Source: JAKVCB01 sp965243695 (GTDB lineage: Bacteria > Planctomycetota > Planctomycetia > Pirellulales > Lacipirellulaceae). Taken from it: a stretch of 64,000 nucleotides of DNA. A program made the position numbers and the translations under genes. The DNA lies in assembly GCA_965243695.1 (NCBI GenBank), contig CBDEWC010000047.1:248001-312000 (forward strand), in the 5' to 3' direction. This document shows, piece after piece, positions 10,015-19,247 of this stretch (the stretch's first letter is position 1; each line of letters opens with the position of its first letter). The notes under the pieces were generated by a model, which made no database searches, was not told the DNA's origin, and worked only from the letters and a program-made list of their open reading frames with translations.

Positions 10015-10707
10015 TTAGCCGATGAGCTCGACTTTCCCGGTCTTCAGGTGGTACAAGGCTCCTACAATCTTTACTTTTTTCTGCTCCACCAATTCGGCGA
10101 TGATTGGTTGTGCCGTTTTCAGTTTGTTGACGTTCACCACCACATTTGCTTTGATCGTATTGAGCAGTCTGTCGCCCGTTTGGTTTCGCGCCTTCTCGAC
10201 TGCCGGTTTAATTGCACGAATCATTTCTGGCAGGTGGCCGGGAAGCTGTGTGTGGTTCTTCACCACGTCAATGGTGGCGGCCACTGCGCCACACTGAGTG
10301 TGCCCCATGACCATGATCAATGGGGTGCCAAGTACCTTCGTTGTGAACTCAAGACTGGCAAGCCCATCCTGGTTGACGAAGTTGCCGGCAACGCGAACCA
10401 CGAACAAGTCACCACGGCTCTGGTCGAATACCAGTTCGGGCGCCACGCGCGAATCGGAACAGGCGAGGATGGCCGAGTGCGGACTCTGACCGCTGGCTAG
10501 GGTTTGGCGGTTCGGGTAGAAGTCGCGCACATCCATGTCGCCATTCACATAGCGGGCATTCCCCTCCATGAGCATTTCCAGGGCCTGGTCGGCCGTTGGG
10601 GCAGTCTGCTGGTCGGTAGTTTTCTCCGCCCTGGCCAGCTGCCCAGCTGGCAGGCCGGCAACAGCTGCAAGTTGTAACAGATGACGACGGTTGAGTAGTT
10701 GGTTCAT
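10015..10707 (-). CDS. exported beta-class carbonic anhydrase
   Basis: 230 residues from the start at 10707, which follows AAAGGC at good spacing. Beta-carbonic anhydrases hydrate CO2 to bicarbonate using zinc. The ligand set is complete: C83 and D85 in 'ACSDSR', H136 and C139 in 'GHTQCGA'. The first 30 residues contain a paired-arginine start (NRRHLLQLAAVAGLPAG) that reads as a Tat-like signal, so the enzyme should be periplasmic, whereas most bacterial beta-class enzymes are cytoplasmic. The short C-terminal half, ending in 'GALYHLKTGKVELIG', is normal for the family. It appears to be monocistronic. Confidence 0.93.
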   Translation of the reverse strand: MNQLLNRRHLLQLAAVAGLPAGQLARAEKTTDQQTAPTADQALEMLMEGNARYVNGDMDVRDFYPNRQTLASGQSPHSAILACSDSRVAPELVFDQSRGDLFVVRVAGNFVNQDGLASLEFTTKVLGTPLIMVMGHTQCGAVAATIDVVKNHTQLPGHLPEMIRAIKPAVEKARNQTGDRLLNTIKANVVVNVNKLKTAQPIIAELVEQKKVKIVGALYHLKTGKVELIG

Positions 10708-11411
10708 GGTGATTGCCTTTGAGATTAAAAGTTTGGCCCGCGATGAGCGTTGAAGTCGTTTTGGAGTCGACACTCAAGCGATAGTCACGAAAGCCACGGT
10801 TGTCAGCGCAATGGCAAGGAGGTTGTTCCTCAGCGAAAGCCGTTTTCCACATTTCCTTCCCAGGATCGCCAAGCCACTTTTTGCAATAAGGCAACAAAAG
10901 CCTGTCGTCACTGCAAAAAGAAAGGTTTACTGCAGCCTGGTGGATATTGCAAATCTCAGAACTCCCTGCCAGCTCCGCCAATGGGAGAGGCTCAATTGCT
11001 TCAAATTGCAAACAATTTTACGAGCCAGGAGATCATGAGATACAGTCCAGATAGTTAAAAATTTTATTGAAAAACTGAAACCAAGAGAAGCCCCTGATTC
11101 AGGGGCAAGCACGGATTTAGGTATGCCGTGAAGACAATCGCCTGTTGGCAGCTTATTTCAGTCTGTATCGCCAGATGTTAGGCTAAGGGGATATTGGCTG
11201 GTGCAAAGTGGTGTTTCTCATCCTGATCGCGCTGGCCATGCAGGTTTGGTTTGATGACCGGTTGGCTGGCGAGTCCAGGAAGGTCGATAGGGATCGTGAT
11301 TTTGGCAGTTGACCATGATTTTGGCAGTTGACCAAGTCGAGACAATTCACCTGGGGCTTTGGTCAGGCGTGGGTCTCGCTAGAAGGTTCATTGGTGCGTG
11401 GAGTATTATCG
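10708..11411. other. 704-bp intergenic region with a 19-bp tandem duplication and a perfect inverted repeat
   Basis: The region separates the divergent carbonic anhydrase and DUF1559 genes. At 11297-11315 and 11316-11334 a 19-bp unit (tgattttggcagttgacca) is repeated head to tail. At 11090-11106 lies the inverted repeat gcccctgattcaggggc, which has no downstream T-run on the plus strand. I see no convincing coding frame. Confidence 0.5.
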
Positions 11412-12527
11412 ATGCGTGTTGACCATTTTCGATTTCGCCAGCGCTTTCCGCTGGGCCGGCAGACCGGTTTTACGCTGGTGGAACTTCTGGTCGTGATTGC
11501 GATCATTGGTATTCTCATTGCCCTGTTGTTGCCTGCCGTTCAGGCGGCCCGTGAATCGGCACGCCGAATGCAGTGTGCCAACCAGCTCAAGCAGTTGGGG
11601 CTGGCCTGCCTGACGTTTGAAGAGGCAATGAAGACGCTTCCCTACAGCTCGCATCAATGGCAATGGCTGCCCAGCAAGACATTGGGTTGCGACTGGGAAA
11701 ACCACAATAGCACCCCATCTAGTGAGCAGACCCGTGAAGGGAACGGCACGAGTTGGATCGTACTCATACTACCCTACCTGGATCAGCAGCCGATGTATGA
11801 TTCGTTTCAGGAATGTCGTGTATTTGAAGGCAATTTTGCACAGGGTCAGGGACTTAATCGCCAAGACGTAAATTACGCGACAAACGTAAATTACGCGACA
11901 ACAATCAAAGATTTGGTTGATGATCAGATTGAATCGCTCCATTGTCCTACCGATGAAGCGAGTATCGATGTGATACGGGATCAGCCTGAATGGTCTGTTC
12001 CGCAGCGCGTTACTAGTTACAAAGGGTGCGCGGGGAACTCAAAAATTTTTGACGTTTCCCAGTGGAGTGTACCTCAGGCACAGTTGTTACCCAATGAATG
12101 TCCTGTGAGGAACTATCATGGGCACAGCACGTGTGCAAACGGCCTTTTCTGGCGCAATGACCGATTCATGAAGGGGCGGCGGCTCAGTACTACCATCGAT
12201 GGGCTCAGCCACACTTTTATGATTGGCGAGGCGCTGCCAGAATTCGACCAGCATTCTTCCTGGGTTTTTGCCAATGGGCCATGGGCCGTTTGTGCCATTC
12301 CGCCCAATCACGGTGTGGGTTTGGTTGGCTGGAAACTTCAGCGGTACCGTACAGGCCATGGGGCGCACGACAGGTCACTTGGTTTTCGCAGCTACCATCC
12401 AGGCGGCTTGCATTTTTGTCTTGGTGACGGGTCGGTTCATTTTGTCGCTGACACGATCGATATGTACACCTACCGGTCGATGAGCACGCGCAATTGTGAG
12501 GAGCCCCTGTTCAAAGGGAGTTTTTAA
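11412..12527 (+). CDS. DUF1559 pseudopilin-like protein
   Basis: 371 residues. The ATG at 11412 is chosen because GGAG lies 8 bases upstream and it puts the prepilin motif near the N-terminus. That motif is G followed by FTLVELLVVIAIIGILIALL (residues ~19-38), the processing site and hydrophobic helix of type IV pilin-like proteins, followed by 'LLPAVQAARESARRMQC'. The C-terminus has the family hallmark 'YHPGGLHFCLGDGSVHFV'. DUF1559 proteins are highly expanded in planctomycetes and are presumably processed and assembled or displayed by type II secretion/type IV pilus machinery; their role is not established. A small lipoprotein gene follows, a pairing common in these genomes. Confidence 0.92.
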   Translation: MRVDHFRFRQRFPLGRQTGFTLVELLVVIAIIGILIALLLPAVQAARESARRMQCANQLKQLGLACLTFEEAMKTLPYSSHQWQWLPSKTLGCDWENHNSTPSSEQTREGNGTSWIVLILPYLDQQPMYDSFQECRVFEGNFAQGQGLNRQDVNYATNVNYATTIKDLVDDQIESLHCPTDEASIDVIRDQPEWSVPQRVTSYKGCAGNSKIFDVSQWSVPQAQLLPNECPVRNYHGHSTCANGLFWRNDRFMKGRRLSTTIDGLSHTFMIGEALPEFDQHSSWVFANGPWAVCAIPPNHGVGLVGWKLQRYRTGHGAHDRSLGFRSYHPGGLHFCLGDGSVHFVADTIDMYTYRSMSTRNCEEPLFKGSF

Positions 12528-12653
12528 CTAGACGCAGGAAAGTATTCGTGCCGGCAGAACTGTTTTTGTGCGATCAACTTTGTGCGACTGGTCGGGTCAG
12601 GAGTTTTCTCTCTCGGGTGGGGGAGAGTGAATTGGTCATGGAGGTTTGGCCTG

Positions 12654-13019
12654 ATGTTTGAAAAGGTCTTTAAGTTCTGCTGCATTTTGTGTTTGGTTGC
12701 CTGGTGCTCCGGCTGCAGCGATTCGTTGGAATCGACCGTGCGGGGGGTGGTTACTTACCAGGGCAAGCCGGTGGTGGATGCGATGGTGAATTTTCATCCC
12801 AAGCAACATTCACCGACGGCTTACGACATGACCGACCAACGGGGAAGGTATTTTCTCAAAACGGGAACGAGTAACGGGATCGTGCCAGGCGGGTATTGGG
12901 TGACCATCACGGGTGCACCAGAGTCGGGGTTTCCCCAGCAGTATCAGATGCGCGGTACCTCGGGTTTGGATTTTGAAGTCGTCTCTGGAAAAAACCAGAT
13001 TGATATTGTGATGGAGTAA
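12654..13019 (+). CDS. small carboxypeptidase-regulatory-like lipoprotein
   Basis: 121 residues from the ATG at 12654, with GGAGG about 10 bases upstream. A hydrophobic signal ends in a lipobox-like CSGC, so the protein is probably lipidated. The rest is one Ig-like/carboxypeptidase regulatory-type beta-sandwich: 'VRGVVTYQGKPVVDAMVNFHP', 'TDQRGRYFL', and 'PGGYWVTITG'. Such proteins commonly follow DUF1559 genes in planctomycetes. The role is unknown; a surface partner of the DUF1559 product is an inference from position. Confidence 0.8.
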   Translation: MFEKVFKFCCILCLVAWCSGCSDSLESTVRGVVTYQGKPVVDAMVNFHPKQHSPTAYDMTDQRGRYFLKTGTSNGIVPGGYWVTITGAPESGFPQQYQMRGTSGLDFEVVSGKNQIDIVME

Positions 13020-13048
13020 TGCGCCGAGCGCGTCCCAAGAATAACCAC

Positions 13049-13181
<133 letters not shown>

Positions 13182-13585
13182 TCGGCTGGCTGCGAAGAAA
13201 CAACCAAAGGCCAAGTTTCATGATAGTCGGTGAACTGGATTTCGTTCAATAGCCACGGATAGAACCGCAACATTCGCTCAAAAAAGTTGCCCCCATAAGT
13301 GGCGCTGTCGGCATGATGGGGGGAATTGCCAAATTCCGCACCCCACGTGAGCACGCTGGACAAGCCTCGGTGGGTTGCTGTGGTTCCAGCAGGTTTCTTT
13401 CTCGAAAAGTTCTCTCTTAAACACGCAATCGGCGGTCCTCTCAAGTCGGGTAGACGTTCCAGCTAAATAAGTGTACATATGTATATATTGTTCGTGCAGT
13501 GCGTGGTCGCCAGGCCAGCAGCAAAAGACACAAAAACTTCCCCCGGGGCTCTCGATAAATCTTGGGGGGTTCACCTTTCAGGCTG
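13182..13585. other. intergenic region upstream of dnaE2 with a 10-bp palindrome
   Basis: About 400 bp between tRNA-Asn and dnaE2. The perfect palindrome tacatatgta at 13474-13483 lies about 100 bp before the dnaE2 start in an AT-rich stretch. It is a candidate operator or promoter element. Open frames of 90-98 codons on the minus strand overlap the tRNA or lack recognisable content. Confidence 0.4.
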
Positions 13586-16500
13586 ATGCAATACGTAGAA
13601 CTCCATGCGAAGACCAACTTCTCGTTCCTCGAAGGTGCGTCGCATGCTGATGAACTCGTGACGCGGGCCGCTGAGCTGGGCTACAAGGCGCTGGCCATTA
13701 CCGATCGCAACAGCCTGGCAGGGGTGGTGCGTGCCCACACGGCGGCGAAAGATTCGGCTTTAAAACTGATTGTTGGGGCTGAGCTTGCGCCGCTCGATGC
13801 GCCGCCGGTAGTGGTGTGGGCCACCGATCGTGCCGCCTACGGACGGCTCTGCCGACTGCTGACACGTGGGCGGCGGCGCGCCCCTAAAGGCGAGTGTCTG
13901 TTGACGCGAAGTGACATCGGAGAATTTTCCGAGGGACTCATTGCAGCCGTTTCTGGCACCGCAGAGGTTTTGGCCGCGGCTAAAAATGGTGGGCCTGTCG
14001 ATGCACCAGTTTCTGAAACACGCGTTCATTCGAGAGCCCCATTAAGATCCTCGCTCGCTGCGTATCGAGACATCTTTGGCGAGGACGTTTACCTGCTGGC
14101 AGAGCTGACCTGTGGTCCTGATGATGCGGGGCGGTTGGCACAGCTTGACGACCTGTCGCGACAAACGAACTTGCCACTGGTTGCAGCCGGTGATGTGCAC
14201 TACCACGTGCCCGGGCGGATGGTGCTGCACGATGTACTCACGGCGATTCGGCATGGCACGACCGTGGCCGAGGCCGATGGCAAGTGGTTGTTTCCTAATG
14301 CCCAGCGGTATCTTCGGGAATTGAGTGAGATCGAGTCTCTGTTTTCATCCATGCCCGCAGCGCTGGACCGAACCGTGGAAATCGCTTCGCGATGCAAATT
14401 TTCGCTCGACCAGTTGCGTTACGAATATCCCACGGAACTGGCACCTGGTGGGATATCGCCGCTGGAATATCTTGAGCAACTTACCTGGGAAGGGGCCCGC
14501 CGTCGCTACCGAAGGGGAGTGCCCGAGAAAGTACGCCGACAGATTGAACATGAACTTCGATTGATTGGCGAATTGCACTACGAATCGTATTTTCTCACGG
14601 TGTGGGACCTGGTGCGGTTTGCCCGCAGTAGGAAAATTCTTTGCCAGGGGCGGGGATCGGCAGCGAATTCGGCCGTTTGTTACTGCCTGGAGGTGACCTC
14701 GGTCGACCCGGCCATGACCGACCTGTTGTTCGAGCGGTTTGTGAGTAAGGAACGCGATGAAGCGCCCGACATTGATGTTGATTTTGAGCACGAGCGGCGC
14801 GAGGAAGTGTTGCAGTACGTATACCAGAAATACGGTCGTGAGCGGGCTGGCCTGGCTGCGACGGTCATCACTTATTGCAGCCGTTCAGCCATTCGCGATG
14901 TGGGCAAAGCACTCGGATTGTCGCTGGACCGGATCGATGCGCTGACCAGTCAGGTGGAGGGTCACAAGCAGGAACCAAAACTGGCCCAGCGGTGTCGCGA
15001 GGTAGGCATCGATCCGCAGGGGGAACTGGTCAGGCGGCTTGTCTATTGTGTGAACGAAATGATTGGATTTCCCCGTCATCTTTCTCAGCACGTCGGTGGC
15101 ATGGTGATCACCCAAGGTGCCTTGTGCGAACTGGTGCCGATCGAAAACGCAGCTATGGTGGACCGAACGGTCATTCAGTGGGATAAGGATGATCTGGATG
15201 CGCTGGGGATTTTAAAAGTCGATTGCCTTTGTTTGGGTATGCTTACGGCGCTGCACCGGTGTTTTGACCTGGTCAAGCAGCACTACGGGGCCAAAGGCCC
15301 AGATGGTCGCGAGTTGGCCTTGGCCACGATTCCCCCGGACGATCCTGATGTCTATGACATGATCTGCCGGGCCGATACGGTGGGAGTATTTCAGATCGAA
15401 AGTCGGGCCCAGATGTCGATGTTGCCGCGGCTCAAGCCGCGCTGCTACTACGACCTGGTGATCGAAGTGGCCATCGTGCGGCCAGGACCGATCCAGGGCA
15501 ACATGGTCCATCCCTACCTGCGCCGTCGATCAGGTGAAGCAGCCGAAAGCTATCCCAACGAGGCTATTCGCCAGGTACTCCAAAAAACGTTGGGTGTCCC
15601 TATTTTTCAGGAGCAGGCGATGCGGCTGGCAGTTGTGGCAGCCGGTTTTACACCCGGCGAGGCGGACCAACTCCGTCGGGCGATGGCGGCCTGGCGCCGG
15701 CCAGGACTGATCGACCAGTTTCGTCGCAAGCTGCTCGACGGGATGCGGCGCGGTGGCCTTGCAGAAGAGTTTGCCCAGGGAGTGTACCGGCAGATTCGTG
15801 GTTTTGGTGAATATGGATTTCCCGAATCGCACGCGGCCAGTTTTGCACTGTTGGTTTATGCCTCGGCATGGATGAAGCACCATTATCCAGAGGCCTATGC
15901 GGCTGCCTTGCTTAACAGCCAGCCGATGGGATTCTATGCGCCAGCCCAGTTGATTCGCGATGCGCGCTCGCACGAGGTCGAGGTTTTGCCCGTGGATGTG
16001 AACCACAGCCGGTGGGATTGTACATTGGAGAACATTGCCGATGGGCGCGCACGGTTGCGGTTGGGAATGCGGATGCTCCATGGATTTCAGTATGATGATG
16101 CGATGGCAGTCGAGCAGGCCCAGGCAGAGGGACCCTTCAGGTCGCTCGCTGATTTTGTGCGCCAGGCTGGTCTTGGCCGGGCGGCGCTAAAATGCCTGGC
16201 CGAGGCCGATGCGTTTGGGTCGCTTGGTTTGACGCGTCGCGAGTCCCTTTGGCAGGCGCTTGCACAGGACAAGAAACCCAAGGCCATGCCGTTGTTCGAT
16301 CCGCCCGATCGTGATGGCCTCGGGGAGGGTGGCTTAAGCGCGGATGACGTCATGTGCGACAGGTTTACCGACGACGATGAACCGTTGCCCGAGGCATTGC
16401 CTGCGATGAATCTTGCCGAGGAGGTGTTTGCCGATTACCAGGCAGTTCACCTTTCGTTGCGGGCTCATCCGATTTCGTTTTACCGCGACAGGCTTGGTCA

Positions 16501-16828
16501 GCTGGGAGTGACCTCGGCGGAGGGACTTGCCGAACTCGAAAATGGCAAGCGGGTTTCGGTGGCCGGACTGGTGCTTCTCCGGCAGCGGCCCAGCACGGCC
16601 CGGGGAATTACGTTTGTGACACTCGAAGATGAAACCGGATCGATCAACCTGATTGTCCATCAGCGGACATGGGAAAGGTTTTACCAAATCGCGCGGCGGA
16701 GTCCTGCCTGGTTAGTCCATGGTGAATTGCAGGTGGCCGAGTCGAACATTCATGTCGTGGTAGCACACCTGGAAGGGCTCCCGGAGAAGCTCTCGGAACT
16801 GAAAACCGCGTCGCGCGATTTTCGCTAA
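13586..16828 (+). CDS. dnaE2: error-prone DNA polymerase III alpha subunit DnaE2 (ImuC)
   Basis: 1080 residues from the ATG at 13586, giving the canonical start 'MQYVELHAKTNFSFLEGASH'. An in-frame TTG at 13562 is the alternative. Domains in order: N-terminal PHP domain (~1-210), polymerase palm and fingers with PDIDVDF aspartates at 394-400 and 'CQGRGSAANSAVCY' before it, thumb/helix-hairpin-helix region, and a C-terminal OB fold ('VSVAGLVLLRQRPSTARGITFVTLEDETG'). It ends soon after the OB fold, without the long beta-clamp/tau-binding tail of replicative DnaE1. Length and architecture fit DnaE2, which performs mutagenic translesion synthesis in the DNA damage response. Its usual partners ImuA and ImuB are not in this window. 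Confidence 0.96.
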   Translation: MQYVELHAKTNFSFLEGASHADELVTRAAELGYKALAITDRNSLAGVVRAHTAAKDSALKLIVGAELAPLDAPPVVVWATDRAAYGRLCRLLTRGRRRAPKGECLLTRSDIGEFSEGLIAAVSGTAEVLAAAKNGGPVDAPVSETRVHSRAPLRSSLAAYRDIFGEDVYLLAELTCGPDDAGRLAQLDDLSRQTNLPLVAAGDVHYHVPGRMVLHDVLTAIRHGTTVAEADGKWLFPNAQRYLRELSEIESLFSSMPAALDRTVEIASRCKFSLDQLRYEYPTELAPGGISPLEYLEQLTWEGARRRYRRGVPEKVRRQIEHELRLIGELHYESYFLTVWDLVRFARSRKILCQGRGSAANSAVCYCLEVTSVDPAMTDLLFERFVSKERDEAPDIDVDFEHERREEVLQYVYQKYGRERAGLAATVITYCSRSAIRDVGKALGLSLDRIDALTSQVEGHKQEPKLAQRCREVGIDPQGELVRRLVYCVNEMIGFPRHLSQHVGGMVITQGALCELVPIENAAMVDRTVIQWDKDDLDALGILKVDCLCLGMLTALHRCFDLVKQHYGAKGPDGRELALATIPPDDPDVYDMICRADTVGVFQIESRAQMSMLPRLKPRCYYDLVIEVAIVRPGPIQGNMVHPYLRRRSGEAAESYPNEAIRQVLQKTLGVPIFQEQAMRLAVVAAGFTPGEADQLRRAMAAWRRPGLIDQFRRKLLDGMRRGGLAEEFAQGVYRQIRGFGEYGFPESHAASFALLVYASAWMKHHYPEAYAAALLNSQPMGFYAPAQLIRDARSHEVEVLPVDVNHSRWDCTLENIADGRARLRLGMRMLHGFQYDDAMAVEQAQAEGPFRSLADFVRQAGLGRAALKCLAEADAFGSLGLTRRESLWQALAQDKKPKAMPLFDPPDRDGLGEGGLSADDVMCDRFTDDDEPLPEALPAMNLAEEVFADYQAVHLSLRAHPISFYRDRLGQLGVTSAEGLAELENGKRVSVAGLVLLRQRPSTARGITFVTLEDETGSINLIVHQRTWERFYQIARRSPAWLVHGELQVAESNIHVVVAHLEGLPEKLSELKTASRDFR

Positions 16829-16894
16829 GGCTGCCGACCTGGGAAGAACCATAGTATCTTTGCCAGGGTGGGATCGCCACGTCGTGCGGCAATG

Positions 16895-16984
16895 GCTGGG
16901 TTAGGCAACGCTGGGTTAGGCAACGCTGGGTTAGGCAACGCTGGGTTAGGCAACGCTGGGTTAGGCAACGCTGGGTTAGGCAAC
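16895..16984. repeat. six perfect 15-bp tandem repeats
   Basis: The unit gctgggttaggcaac occurs six times without a mismatch (16895, 16910, 16925, 16940, 16955, 16970) plus a partial 'gctgg'. The array lies between the convergent dnaE2 and epimerase genes. The last copy overlaps the epimerase 3' end: its minus-strand GTTGCCTAA supplies that gene's final two codons and stop. Confidence 0.97.
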
Positions 16985-17821
16985 GCTGGCCAACTGCTGT
17001 TCGATCTTGCGGAGGTGATCGTAGCTTACCTGGGCGATTTCCTCAGGACTCGGTTCGTAGCGAAACACCTCGACAGAAACCCAGTGCTGGTAATCGATGT
17101 TTTCAAGAGCCTCGACGATTGGCAGGAAGTCGAGATCCCCCATGCCGGGGCCCAGCAAATTGGGGTCATTGGCATGAAAGTGAATCATGGACTGCTGGTG
17201 ACGGTCGATCAATTCGGGTATGGAATTTTCTTCACTGGTCATTGCCTTGCAGTCCAGGTGCAACTGGCAGTGTTCCGAATCAACCAATCCGGCCAGGGTC
17301 ATTGCCTGCTGGGCGGTGTTCAAAAAATTACCTTCGTGCGGGGTCAACGGTTCGAGTGCAATTCGCACATGGTGCTGCCCGCACGCGGGCATGGCCCCGG
17401 CGATTATTTCCGCGGCATACTTTTCCGCCTCACTGTAACTGACACCCGGAAGCAGGTTGCGTTGTTGGGGAGAGCCAAGCACCATGACGTTGCCACCTAA
17501 ATCTGCGCAGAATTCCACCAGCGCCACCAGGTAATCGGTGGTCTCCTTCCGCACTGCCGGTTCCGGGCTGGTGAGATAAATACCTTGGGTTTTGGCAAGC
17601 AGCCAGTGCAGACCAACGACTTCCAGGCCGGCATCAGCTGCCTGGCGCCTGACCTCGGCCCGCTGCGATGCTGGCACCTTGCGGACGTCGAACGGGTCAT
17701 CGCCGGGGAGCAACGTGAAGGGCGCCATTTCAATGCCCGTATACCCGAGTCCACGGCAGGTGGCAAAAGCCTGGTCGAAGGGCTGGGTGCCGAAGGTCTC
17801 GTTACAGATTGCAATTTTCAT
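16976..17821 (-). CDS. sugar phosphate isomerase/epimerase-like TIM barrel protein
   Basis: 281 residues from 'MKIAICNETFG' at 17821; two earlier in-frame codons add only three residues. No signal peptide, so cytoplasmic. It is a xylose-isomerase-like TIM barrel with 'GYTGIEMAPF', 'GLEVVGLHWLL', 'RIALEPLTPHEGNF', 'QLHLDCKAM', 'HFHANDPNLLGPGMG' and 'VSVEVFRYEP'. The Glu/Asp/His/Glu residues in these motifs are the usual metal ligands of ketose 3-epimerases. The exact substrate is unknown. The stop codon is contributed by a 15-bp tandem repeat, so the C-terminus could vary with slippage. The next upstream gene (DUF6807) ends 27 bp away on the same strand, so they may be co-transcribed. Confidence 0.85.
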   Translation of the reverse strand: MKIAICNETFGTQPFDQAFATCRGLGYTGIEMAPFTLLPGDDPFDVRKVPASQRAEVRRQAADAGLEVVGLHWLLAKTQGIYLTSPEPAVRKETTDYLVALVEFCADLGGNVMVLGSPQQRNLLPGVSYSEAEKYAAEIIAGAMPACGQHHVRIALEPLTPHEGNFLNTAQQAMTLAGLVDSEHCQLHLDCKAMTSEENSIPELIDRHQQSMIHFHANDPNLLGPGMGDLDFLPIVEALENIDYQHWVSVEVFRYEPSPEEIAQVSYDHLRKIEQQLASVA

Positions 17822-17848
17822 GGCACACATGGTTGCGATAGCCTCTTT

Positions 17849-18910
17849 TTATGATTCGGAATGGGTTTTGGTGGCCGGGTCGGCGATGAATTGTTGATAG
17901 GCCGATTCCACCTGCTCGCTTTTCCATGCATCTTGGTGAATAACGACCCGGTAACGCAACACGAGCGATTCGCCTTTGCGGATGGTGATCGCTCCCTGTT
18001 CAACGGTGGAAGGGTTGAAATGATGTTCACCAATCGGGTTGGCTGCAAACAGGCCATAGTTGCGCACATGCCAGCGGCAGGGATGGCGAAAGTTTTGGGG
18101 GTGACTGAGGATGGCAATACCGGAGGACTCACCATCGACCGGGCCAGAGTATTCAATCCAGTTGGCCGGTTCCCCCCACGCATCCTTGTTGGTTTTCCCA
18201 TCGGGGTTCAAAATGCGGCCTCCTTTTCCGGCATCCACTTTCATCGTACCGGCCACACGAACGGCAAACATGCCTTCCTTGGTATCTCCCAGTACAATAT
18301 CTGACTCGGTTGCTTTAAAGGTGAGCGTGTAATCGATCCAGCGGGTACCATTGGCTTCGACACCAAACAGGACTTTCCGCTCGTCCTCACAGATTTTTTC
18401 CCCATCACTGGTCCAGTCGTTGCGAGTCGAGACCACGGCCGGATTGCCACTTGCGACCTTGGTGAAGTCACGATGGGCAATCAGGTTTTGGGGCCGATCC
18501 GTGGCTCCGGCGGGTCGGTCTGCCCAGAAGTCGAGCCCGTTTACATCCCCATGGGTGAACCATAGCGACCGATGGTGGATGTGATCTGCCTCTTCGGTAT
18601 CCTGCACCGGGCCTAGCGGATAGGAGCGAGTCATGTTTTTCCCAGCCGGACCAACAACAGGCCAGATCACCGGTTGCGTGCCTGCCTTGGTCAGGTATTC
18701 GGCAAACGGTTTGCCGTCAATTTCAATCCGCACCCCGTCATCGGTCGAGGTTGCCGTGACCTCGGGGGCCTTGGAGTTTGAGTCGTCGGCATCGCACCAT
18801 TGGCAAAGTGGTGTGGCCAGGGACATCAGTGTTGTGAGTCCCCAGATAAGAAAACTTTGCCTGAGTTTGTGAAGATGAGGCATGTATCGGTTTGGGTGGA
18901 TTGTTGTCAT
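17849..18910 (-). CDS. secreted DUF6807 (PmoA-like) protein
   Basis: 353 residues; an alternative start at 18883 gives the same signal peptide (hydrophobic ~20-36). The conserved core is that of the DUF6807/PmoA-like family of planctomycetes and Bacteroidetes: 'DIDGKPFAEYL'-type start, 'HHRSLWFTHGDVNGLDFWA', 'WIDYTLTFKA', 'NPDGKTNKDAWG', 'ANWIEYSGPV' and 'PWRWHVRNYG'-type ending. Members usually sit beside sugar isomerases, dehydrogenases and glycosidases, as here (epimerase 27 bp downstream). A carbohydrate-binding or sugar-processing role is an inference from context; no catalytic mechanism is known to me. Confidence 0.85.
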   Translation of the reverse strand: MTTIHPNRYMPHLHKLRQSFLIWGLTTLMSLATPLCQWCDADDSNSKAPEVTATSTDDGVRIEIDGKPFAEYLTKAGTQPVIWPVVGPAGKNMTRSYPLGPVQDTEEADHIHHRSLWFTHGDVNGLDFWADRPAGATDRPQNLIAHRDFTKVASGNPAVVSTRNDWTSDGEKICEDERKVLFGVEANGTRWIDYTLTFKATESDIVLGDTKEGMFAVRVAGTMKVDAGKGGRILNPDGKTNKDAWGEPANWIEYSGPVDGESSGIAILSHPQNFRHPCRWHVRNYGLFAANPIGEHHFNPSTVEQGAITIRKGESLVLRYRVVIHQDAWKSEQVESAYQQFIADPATKTHSES

Positions 18911-19247
18911 GGTGGGTACAAATTTGTCCTGGCTACAAGGATGAGTGGTCGGAGTTGCTGTGACGGGTAATTATGGAATAAGACCGATTTTTCAATACCG
19001 AGGTGATCTCTACGGGTCTGATTCTACTCAAACCGATCCGTTTGTACACCGACCACAAAGTCACAGAGTTGTGTGGTTTAAAGCAGCAGTTTGGATAACT
19101 GCAGATGGTAAAACAGTGTGGTAACGTTGTTTTCAGTTGACCGGAAAAACAGCAGCAAGATAGAATATATTTTGTGCAGTAGGGTTAAAAGAGAGTTGGT
19201 TTTTACAAAAACGGGTCCAGTCCTATTCTTTTGCGAGTTTTTAAAAG
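18911..19247. other. divergent promoter region
   Basis: 337 bp between the divergent DUF6807 and DUF1553 genes. AT-rich, with no credible frame. It must contain both promoters; none could be assigned with confidence. Confidence 0.45.

Noticed and set aside
16868..17500. plus-strand frame beginning with six GLGNA-type repeats
   Set aside because: The repeats come from the 15-bp DNA array and the rest is antisense to the epimerase gene.
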